Shown here piece after piece: positions 8,041 through 12,450 of a DNA stretch of 12,450 nt. The DNA is from DATHBP01 sp035296085 (GTDB taxonomy: Bacteria; Actinomycetota; Actinomycetes; Propionibacteriales; Nocardioidaceae): NCBI GenBank assembly GCA_035296085.1, contig DATHBP010000246.1, positions 1 to 12,450 on the forward strand. The letters are read 5' to 3'. A program made the translations under genes and the position numbers. Numbering within the stretch: position 1 is the stretch's first letter; each line of letters opens with the position of its first letter. The notes under the pieces were generated by a model. It was given only the letters and a program-made list of their open reading frames with translations. It ran no database searches and was not told where the DNA came from.

Positions 8041-8414
8041 GTGGTGTTGTGCCGTGCCGCAGCGGTGGCGACGCTCGCCCTCGGCGCGGCATGCGAGGGA
8101 GGATCTCGCGGGTCGATCAGCCAGGTGCGGACTCCCCCCCGCCCGCTCCAACCGCCGGCGCGACACCAGCCACCGCGGCGACCCCCACCACGGCCACGGC
8201 CCCGGCGACGCCGACACCAACGCCCAAACCGACGGCGAGCAGTACGCCGGACGCAGCCGTTGCGCGAACCGTGACCGTGCTCGTGGTGGGCGACATCATG
8301 CTCGGGCGAGCGGTGGGAAGGCGTTCTCGAGCAGTCGGCGACCTCGCCGCACCGCTACGCCCACTGCAGCGCGGTCGGCGCCGGGCTTGCCGCGGACGCA
8401 GTCGGGCTCACTGA
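8041..8414 (+). pseudogene. Broken N-terminal fragment of a CapA-like lipoprotein gene
   Basis: Two plus-strand frames join into one plausible protein start. The frame from GTG 8041 gives a lipoprotein-like signal, RAAAVATLALGAAC followed by EGGS, then SQVRTPP. At a run of seven C (8134-8140) the frame must slip by one base. The next frame then gives a Pro/Thr/Ala linker (TPTPTPKPTASSTPD) and TVTVLVVGDIMLGRAVG, which resembles the first strand and metal-binding loop of CapA / poly-gamma-glutamate synthesis metallophosphatases. The frame ends at 8414, about a third of the usual family length, and no continuation into the rest of the domain is visible in any frame. A missing C would explain the shift. 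The CapA assignment rests on one short motif. Confidence 0.5.
8134..8140 (+). repeat. C7 homopolymer at the CapA-like frame break
   Basis: Seven consecutive C fall exactly where the signal-peptide frame and the linker/GDIMLG frame of the CapA-like fragment must join. Eight C would restore a single frame. It may be a mutation, a slippage site or a sequencing error. Confidence 0.6.
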
Positions 8415-8620
8415 GGGCGCCGGGCTCGCCGCCGGAGAATCCGGGGTCCCGACCGAGGGAGCCCGAGACGCCGCCGATGGAGTCGGAATCGCCGCCGGTG
8501 GAGTCGGGCTCGCCGTCGGCGCGGGAGTGACCGACGGCTGCGCGTCCGGCGTTGCCGGCGCGCTCGCAGTGCAGCCACCGACGAGCAGCACGACGGCGGA
8601 GATGATCAGCGCGCTCGCAT
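8355..8620 (-). pseudogene. Broken Pro/Ala/Ser/Thr-rich lipoprotein gene fragment
   Basis: On the minus strand a typical lipoprotein signal, LIISAVVLLVGGC, is followed by about 70 residues of Ala/Pro/Ser/Thr-rich linker and then a stop at 8357-8355. The signal frame has no proper start: a TGA lies upstream at 8627-8625, and the only in-frame start is GTG 8591, inside the hydrophobic core. ATG at 8620 reads MRAR and then TGA in a neighbouring frame. One added base would join it as MRAR-LIISAVVLLVGGC. Either the gene has lost a base or the sequence has an error. No folded domain follows the linker, so it looks like only the anchor and tether of a former lipoprotein. It faces the CapA-like fragment and overlaps its end. 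Confidence 0.45.
8416..8520. repeat. 21-nt imperfect tandem repeat, five units
   Basis: Units lie at 8416-8436, 8437-8457, 8458-8478, 8479-8499 and 8500-8520. The last two agree at 17 of 21 positions, the first and last at 17 of 21, and the third and fourth at 16 of 21; the second is more diverged. Each starts near GGAGTCGG and contains TCGCCG on the plus strand. On the minus strand they encode a loose seven-residue Pro/Ala repeat (for example PAAIPTP and PAASPAP) in the lipoprotein linker. Confidence 0.6.
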
Positions 8621-8643
8621 CACCTCAGCCTGCCCCTGCGGCC

Positions 8644-8696
8644 GGGCAACTGCCCAGTTATGTGGGTCGTTGCCCACTCCGCGGGGCGGATCCGCC
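8644..8696. repeat. Cluster of three short inverted repeats
   Basis: GGGCA-AC-TGCCC (8644-8655), GTGGG-TCGTTG-CCCAC (8662-8677) and the perfect palindrome GGCGGATCCGCC (8685-8696) lie within 53 nt. They sit 120-170 nt beyond the end of hppA, between it and the broken lipoprotein gene. They could act as a transcription end, an RNA-processing site or a binding site. No T run follows on either strand. Confidence 0.4.
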
Positions 8697-8771
8697 TAGC
8701 GAAGTGGGGAACTACCGTGCGAAGCTGGAAGGCGGGCGCACGCGAGCACCTGGTCAGTTGGCCGGGGTTGA

Positions 8772-8817
8772 CCGCCGTGCTAGGCGGGCTGCGGCGCACG
8801 ACCGATTCGCGCCGGTC
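8772..8817 (-). terminator. Possible hairpins at the 3' end of hppA
   Basis: Two small hairpins lie at the end of hppA: GACCG/CGGTC (8800-8804 with 8813-8817, overlapping the stop codon) and CCGCC/GGCGG (8772-8776 with 8783-8787). Neither is followed by a T run, which is common for actinobacterial terminators but leaves this call weak. Confidence 0.25.
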
Positions 8818-11113
8818 AGGCTCGTACCGCCGCCCTCTCCTCCTCCTGCTCGGCGCCGATCGCCACCGTTCGCCGCTTGGAGATGTAGATGGAGACCGCG
8901 ATGATCGCTGCGGCGACGAGGGCGATCCCGATGCGCAGCGGGTTGTTCTCGCTGGCGCCGACGCTCATGGTGACGATCGCGGGGGCGACGAGCAGCGAGA
9001 CGAGGTTCATCACCTTGATCAGCGGGTTGATCGACGGGCCGGCGGTGTCCTTGAACGGGTCACCGACGGTGTCACCGATGATGGTCGCCTCGTGCGCAGG
9101 CGAACCCTTCCCGCCATGGTTCCCGTCCTCGACCAGCTTCTTTGCGTTGTCCCAGGAGCCGCCGGAGTTGGCCAGGAAGACCGCCATTAACGTGCCGGCG
9201 CTGATTGCCCCGGCCAGGTAGCCGGCCAGCGGCCCAACACCGAGCCCGAAGCCGACTGCGATCGGCGCGAGAATCGCCAGCAGACCCGGAGTCGCCAGCT
9301 CGCGCAGCGAGTCGCGGGTACAGATGTCGACGACCTTGCCGTACTCCGGTCGCCCGGTGCCTTCCATGATGCCGGGGATCTCGCGGAACTGCCGGCGCAC
9401 TTCGAACACGACCGCTCCCGCGGCGCGGCCCACCGCGTTGATCGCCAGTCCGGAGAACATGAACACGACAGACGCCCCGATGATCAGGCCAACCAGCGTG
9501 TTCGGGCTGTAGACGAGTGAGTTGAACTCGAAGTCGCGCACACCCTGACCGGCATCGGCCAGGGCGACTCTGATGGCATCGGTGTAGGAGCCGAACAGCG
9601 CCGTGGCGGCCAGCACCGCCGTTGCGATCGCGATGCCCTTGGTGATCGCCTTGGTGGTGTTGCCGACCGCGTCGAGCTCGGTAAGAATCTGCGAGCCCTC
9701 GCCGTGCACGTCGCCGGACATCTCCGCGATGCCCTGAGCGTTGTCGCTGACCGGCCCGAACGTGTCCATCGCGACGATGACACCGACGGTCGTGAGCAGG
9801 CCGGTGCCGGCAAGTGCCACGGCGAACAGCGACACGACGACCGCGCCACCGCCGAGCAGGAAGGCGCCGTAGACCGCGGCGGCGATGACCAGTGCGGTGT
9901 AGACCGCGGACTCCAGCCCGATCGAGAAGCCGGAGAGGATGACCGTCGCGGCGCCGGTCAGCGACGTCTTGCCTACGTCCTTGACCGGCCGGTGCTCGGT
10001 GCCGGTGAAGTAGCCGGTCAGGGCCAAGATGATGCCGGCGAGCACGATGCCGATGACAACCGCCACGATGGCGACGACCCTCGGGTCGCTGTCGGAGGTG
10101 GCCCCGCCGGTCAGCTCGGCGAACGAGCCCGGCAGGTAGAGCAGTGCGGCCAGCGAGCACAGGACGGCCGACACCGCGGCGGAGATGTAGAACGAGCGGT
10201 TGATGGTCTTCAGCCCGCCCTCGCCGCGGCGAGGGCGGGTGATGTAGACGCCCAGGATCGCGGTGAGGACGCCGATCGCCGGAACGATCAGCGGGAAGAC
10301 GAGTCCTTCTTCACCGAAGGCCGCCTTGCCCAAGATGAGGGCGGCGACGAGCATGACGGCGTAGGACTCGAACAGGTCGGCCGCCATGCCGGCGCAGTCG
10401 CCCACGTTGTCGCCCACGTTGTCGGCGATGGTCGCGGCGTTGCGGGGGTCGTCCTCGGGGATGTTCTGCTCCACCTTGCCGACCAGGTCGGCGCCCACGT
10501 CGGCGGCCTTTGTGAAGATACCGCCGCCGACACGCATGAACATGGCGAGCAAGGCAGCGCCGAACCCGAAGCCTTCCAGCACGCTCGGGGCGTCGCCGCG
10601 GTAGATCATGACAACGGCCGCGGCCCCCAGCAGACCAAGGCCGACAGTCGACATGCCCACGACCCCGCCGGTGCGGAAGGCCACCTGCATGGCAGCGTCG
10701 CGGTTGCCTTGGCGGGCGGCGGCAGCTACCCGTACGTTGGCCCGCACCGCGAGCCACATGCCGAGGTAGCCGATGCACGCGGAGAAACCTGCGCCGAGTA
10801 CGAAGAAGATCGAGCGACCGACGCGGATCGAGGCATCGCCGGGGAGTATGAACAGCAGGCCGAACGCCAGCGCGGCGAACACCGCCAGCGTCTTGAACTG
10901 GCGGGTGAGGTAGGCGGAGGCGCCCTCCTGAACGGCGAGCGCGATGCGCTGCATGCCCTCGGTGCCCGCGTCGGCGGCGAGAACCTCCTTGCGGAGGACG
11001 GCGGCCACGACCAGTGCGATCACACCGATCACGGCGACGGCGAGAACGAAACCGACGTTGCCGCCGGACAACGAGACGCCTTCGCCGCTCTGGGCGAGGC
11101 TGAGCCCGGACAT
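8816..11113 (-). CDS. hppA: Proton-translocating membrane pyrophosphatase
   Basis: A 765-aa integral membrane enzyme that couples hydrolysis of pyrophosphate to proton export, recycling PPi from nucleic acid and protein synthesis. It is hydrophobic throughout, as expected for about 16 spans. The pyrophosphate-binding motif DVGADLVGKVE is at 205-215, followed by DNVGDNVGDCAGM (231-243). DTFGPVSDNAQGIAEM is at 450-465 and DTVGDPFKDTAGPS at 681-694. Lys488 and Thr491 in GNTTKAITKG match the potassium-independent subfamily; potassium-dependent members have alanine at the first position. The start is ATG at 11113, with AGAGGAGG 4 nt upstream; an in-frame upstream start at 11134 has no such site. 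It stands alone between an unusual gene-poor stretch and the bldG pair, with its own likely promoter. Confidence 0.97.
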   Translation of the reverse strand: MSGLSLAQSGEGVSLSGGNVGFVLAVAVIGVIALVVAAVLRKEVLAADAGTEGMQRIALAVQEGASAYLTRQFKTLAVFAALAFGLLFILPGDASIRVGRSIFFVLGAGFSACIGYLGMWLAVRANVRVAAAARQGNRDAAMQVAFRTGGVVGMSTVGLGLLGAAAVVMIYRGDAPSVLEGFGFGAALLAMFMRVGGGIFTKAADVGADLVGKVEQNIPEDDPRNAATIADNVGDNVGDCAGMAADLFESYAVMLVAALILGKAAFGEEGLVFPLIVPAIGVLTAILGVYITRPRRGEGGLKTINRSFYISAAVSAVLCSLAALLYLPGSFAELTGGATSDSDPRVVAIVAVVIGIVLAGIILALTGYFTGTEHRPVKDVGKTSLTGAATVILSGFSIGLESAVYTALVIAAAVYGAFLLGGGAVVVSLFAVALAGTGLLTTVGVIVAMDTFGPVSDNAQGIAEMSGDVHGEGSQILTELDAVGNTTKAITKGIAIATAVLAATALFGSYTDAIRVALADAGQGVRDFEFNSLVYSPNTLVGLIIGASVVFMFSGLAINAVGRAAGAVVFEVRRQFREIPGIMEGTGRPEYGKVVDICTRDSLRELATPGLLAILAPIAVGFGLGVGPLAGYLAGAISAGTLMAVFLANSGGSWDNAKKLVEDGNHGGKGSPAHEATIIGDTVGDPFKDTAGPSINPLIKVMNLVSLLVAPAIVTMSVGASENNPLRIGIALVAAAIIAVSIYISKRRTVAIGAEQEEERAAVRA

Positions 11114-11117
11114 CGGT

Positions 11118-11125
11118 CCTCCTCT
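11118..11125 (-). promoter_or_regulatory. Strong Shine-Dalgarno site of hppA
   Basis: AGAGGAGG on the minus strand ends 4 nt before ATG 11113. It is the best ribosome-binding site in the window, and it fixes the hppA start 7 codons inside the longest reading frame. Confidence 0.85.
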
Positions 11126-11179
11126 GCGGGACAAACGCCCCGGTGTCAGGTCAGGTCAACTGCTGGGCGCACGCGCGAA

Positions 11180-11199
11180 CCCTCGGGCTGCCGCGAGGG
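11180..11199 (-). other. Hairpin in the hppA 5' leader
   Basis: CCCTCG and CGAGGG form a perfect 6-bp stem with an 8-nt loop, about 70 nt upstream of the hppA start. Between it and the ribosome-binding site is a short tandem array, GTCAG-GTCAG-GTCAA on the plus strand (11145-11159). The role is unknown; it may stabilise the leader or affect expression. Confidence 0.4.
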
Positions 11200-11228
11200 A
11201 CATCGCACACGGGTCACGAACCGGCGGG

Positions 11229-11258
11229 AGTCTACTGGCGCTCGCAGTCAGGTAACAA
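11229..11258 (-). promoter_or_regulatory. Candidate housekeeping promoter of hppA
   Basis: On the minus strand TTGTTA (11258-11253) and TAGACT (11234-11229) are separated by 18 nt, close to the -35/-10 pattern of the main actinobacterial sigma factor. A start near 11222 would give a leader of about 110 nt that includes the hairpin at 11180-11199. Confidence 0.45.
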
Positions 11259-11278
11259 AAAGCTCCGGCGACGGCGCG

Positions 11279-11725
11279 TCAGCGCGGCCAGCGCATGCAC
11301 ACCACCGAACCGTCCGGTCCGGTGGTCAACGACAGGTCGGGTGCCAGCGCCTGCAACAGAGCGATCTCCGGCACCACCGACGGCGTGAGCTCGTCGCCCT
11401 CCGGCTCCGCCCACAGCGGATCGCTCGCGGCTGCCGCGCTGAGCACAGCCAGGGCCTGCTCCCCCTCGGCTGGGGCAAGCGGCGCCCTGTCGCGCACGGT
11501 CACCTCGACCAACGGGTCGTCGGCGAAGCCGATGACCACCGGGTCGGCGAGCCCTTCGTGGCGGTGCATCGACACCGCGCGGGCGCAGGCCTGCCCGACC
11601 GCGAGCCGCACGTCGTCGAGGACGTCCTCGGGGATGCCGGCTTTGCGGGCGAGGTCTGCCGCGACCAACCTCGTCAGCCGAACGAACGCGGGGTCGGGCG
11701 GGACGCTCAGCAGCACGTGCGACAT
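11279..11725 (-). CDS. RsbW/SpoIIAB-like anti-sigma factor partner of BldG
   Basis: A 148-aa protein with the GHKL ATPase fold pattern of anti-sigma kinases. The segment DVRLAVGQACARAV (38-51) aligns with the N box of SpoIIAB and RsbW, which normally shows Glu and Asn four residues apart. Here these positions are Gln45 and Arg49, so ATP or magnesium binding is probably weak or lost. VEVTVRDRAPL (73-83) corresponds to the next ATP-binding motif, with Asp79 kept but no clear glycine. It begins 9 nt after the bldG stop and is almost surely cotranscribed with it. In S. coelicolor the equivalent gene is cotranscribed with bldG and is described as a putative anti-sigma factor. The match to the family is good; kinase activity is doubtful. 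Confidence 0.82.
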   Translation of the reverse strand: MSHVLLSVPPDPAFVRLTRLVAADLARKAGIPEDVLDDVRLAVGQACARAVSMHRHEGLADPVVIGFADDPLVEVTVRDRAPLAPAEGEQALAVLSAAAASDPLWAEPEGDELTPSVVPEIALLQALAPDLSLTTGPDGSVVCMRWPR

Positions 11726-11734
11726 GTCCGACGC

Positions 11735-12076
11735 TCAGCCGGCAGCAGCAGTTGCACCCGCGACGCTGTCGTGGATAGCGAAGACTTTCGTCAGCCCGGT
11801 GATCCGGAAGATCTTCAGCAACCGTTCCGAGGTGCAGACGAGCTCCATCGACCCCTCGTGGGCGCGTACCCGTTTGAGCCCCCCGACGAGGACGCCGAGG
11901 GCCGTCGAGTCGAGAAACTCGACCTTCTCCATGTCGACGACCAGCTGGTGGTGGCCGTCGTCGGCGAGACTGACCAGGCACTCGCGCAGCTTGGGCGCGG
12001 TGTAGACGTCGATCTCGCCGGCGACTTCGACGATCGTGTACTGGCCTTCTTGCCGGGTCTCCAGCGAGAGGTCCAC
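11735..12076 (-). CDS. bldG: BldG-type anti-sigma factor antagonist (STAS domain)
   Basis: A 113-aa single STAS domain protein. Such antagonists bind anti-sigma factors when unphosphorylated and release sigma factors; phosphorylation of one serine switches them off. The sequence is close to what I recall of Streptomyces BldG, including EIDVYTAPKLRE (21-32), LGVLVGGLKRVRAHEGS (60-76) and LKIFRITGLTKVF (87-99). The phosphorylation site is Ser57 in FLDSTALG; Streptomyces has FLDSTGLG. The GTG start has AAGGGA 7 nt upstream. The gene leads a two-gene unit with the RsbW-like gene, and no sigma factor gene is adjacent. In Streptomyces, BldG is needed for sporulation and antibiotic production; whether this organism has a developmental cycle cannot be told from the window. 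Confidence 0.93.
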   Translation of the reverse strand: MDLSLETRQEGQYTIVEVAGEIDVYTAPKLRECLVSLADDGHHQLVVDMEKVEFLDSTALGVLVGGLKRVRAHEGSMELVCTSERLLKIFRITGLTKVFAIHDSVAGATAAAG

Positions 12077-12146
12077 GTGCGTATCCCTTCGATCGTCGGC
12101 AATCCGGGCGTGGGGGCATTGCGGGTATCGTCACGCCCACCGCATT

Positions 12147-12163
12147 CAACCACGCGAAGGTTG
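12147..12163. promoter_or_regulatory. Dyad in the bldG/helicase divergent gap
   Basis: CAACC and GGTTG form an inverted repeat with 7 nt between the arms, in the 114-nt gap between the divergent starts of bldG (12076) and the helicase (12191). Its place would suit an operator or a hairpin, but the arms are short. No clear -35/-10 pair was found in this gap for either gene. Confidence 0.25.
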
Positions 12164-12190
12164 TCGGCCCTGGCGGGAGACTGACTGGCT

Positions 12191-12450
12191 GTGACCGAGG
12201 CTGCCGACACCGACACCATGGCTTGCCCCGCGCCCGGGCGCAACGGCCGCCGGCCCACCGTTGATCCGGCCGCCCTCGTCGCCCGGCTCACTGACACCCC
12301 TGGTGGCCACGAGCGGCTGCGGCACCTCGAAGTTCACCCGGCACAGGCCGGACGCTTCGGCGACTGGCCCGCGTGGGCCGATCCCGACCTCGTCGGAGCC
12401 CTGCGAGCCGCCGGCATCGCGCGCCCGTGGCAGCACCAGGTGCGGGCGGC
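12191..12450 (+). CDS. DEAD/DEAH-box helicase, N-terminal part (runs off the window)
   Basis: An open frame from GTG 12191 to the window end encodes 86 complete codons: a variable N-terminus, then VDPAALVARLTD, GRFGDWPAWADPDLVGALRA and AGIARPWQHQVRAA. The last piece matches the segment just before the Walker A motif in the large actinobacterial helicases with a DUF1998-type C-terminus, and the S. coelicolor gene next to bldG is of this kind. The ATPase motifs lie beyond the window. An in-frame TGA at 12182 rules out an earlier start. GTG 12191 has GGGAG about 11 nt upstream; ATG 12218 has no ribosome-binding site. It is the only intact gene on the plus strand. The substrate, DNA or RNA, is not settled by this fragment. 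Confidence 0.8.
   Translation, partial: MTEAADTDTMACPAPGRNGRRPTVDPAALVARLTDTPGGHERLRHLEVHPAQAGRFGDWPAWADPDLVGALRAAGIARPWQHQVRA

Larger units (their letters stand above)
7967..8815. other. Gene-poor stretch between topA and hppA
   Basis: About 850 nt hold no intact gene that I can defend. The left part is upstream DNA of topA. From 8041 to 8414 lies the CapA-like fragment, and from 8355 to 8620 the opposing lipoprotein fragment with its 21-nt repeats. From 8644 to 8696 there are three inverted repeats. The rest up to hppA shows only weak hairpins. No transposase, integrase or terminal repeats were seen, so the cause of the decay is not visible. Confidence 0.6.

Noticed and set aside
8527..8904. 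A plus-strand open frame of 125 codons across the gap and the end of hppA
   Set aside because: It is antisense to the lipoprotein linker and the hppA end, with no motif and no ribosome-binding site.
11114..11134. A 7-residue N-terminal extension of hppA
   Set aside because: It would read through the strong AGAGGAGG site that serves the ATG at 11113.
11255..11261. T run on the minus strand after the RsbW-like gene, as an intrinsic terminator
   Set aside because: I could not build a good stem directly before it, and part of it fits better as the -35 box of hppA.
9704..12184. An 826-codon plus-strand open frame opposite hppA, the RsbW-like gene and bldG
   Set aside because: Its product is rich in Asp, Gly, His and Arg with no domain pattern. 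It is the expected antisense shadow of GC-rich codon bias, and it crosses three well-supported genes.

Overview
The window reads as a piece of a high-GC actinobacterial chromosome (phylum Actinomycetota). This rests on strongly GC-biased codon use, frequent GTG starts, an MFS–thymidylate kinase fusion, a topoisomerase I with a lysine-rich tail in place of zinc fingers, and a BldG-type anti-sigma antagonist beside a RsbW-like protein. From memory, the order resembles the Streptomyces coelicolor region that holds topA, hppA, bldG and a neighbouring DEAD/DEAH helicase. I cannot name the genus.

Layout, left to right. A tRNA-Thr(CGU), cut by the window edge, lies at 1-70. An exported S33-family peptidase lipoprotein (124-1704), the DNA polymerase III delta' subunit holB (1779-2948), the MFS–Tmk fusion (2945-5065) and topA (5118-7901) follow, all on the minus strand. 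The tmk and holB genes overlap by 4 nt. A gene-poor stretch (7902-8815) holds the upstream region of topA and two broken lipoprotein gene fragments facing each other. One fragment, on the plus strand, looks like the N-terminus of a CapA-type protein. The other, on the minus strand, carries a 21-nt tandem repeat. A cluster of inverted repeats follows. Then come hppA, a proton-pumping pyrophosphatase (8816-11113), a RsbW-like protein (11279-11725) and bldG (11735-12076), all on the minus strand. A helicase gene starts divergently at 12191 and runs off the end.

The genes group by function. holB, tmk and topA serve DNA replication: clamp loading, dTTP supply and supercoil removal. hppA removes pyrophosphate, a by-product of polymerisation, while energising the membrane. 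bldG and the RsbW-like gene form a partner-switching pair of the kind that controls sigma factors and development; no sigma factor gene lies beside them. Everything up to bldG is on one strand, so the bldG/helicase gap is the only divergent promoter region between intact genes.

The main chromosome here is ordinary and conserved. The part that deserves a second look is 7902-8815, where two lipoprotein reading frames are each interrupted by an apparent single-base shift. I saw no CRISPR array, insertion sequence or phage gene, and no convincing new system.
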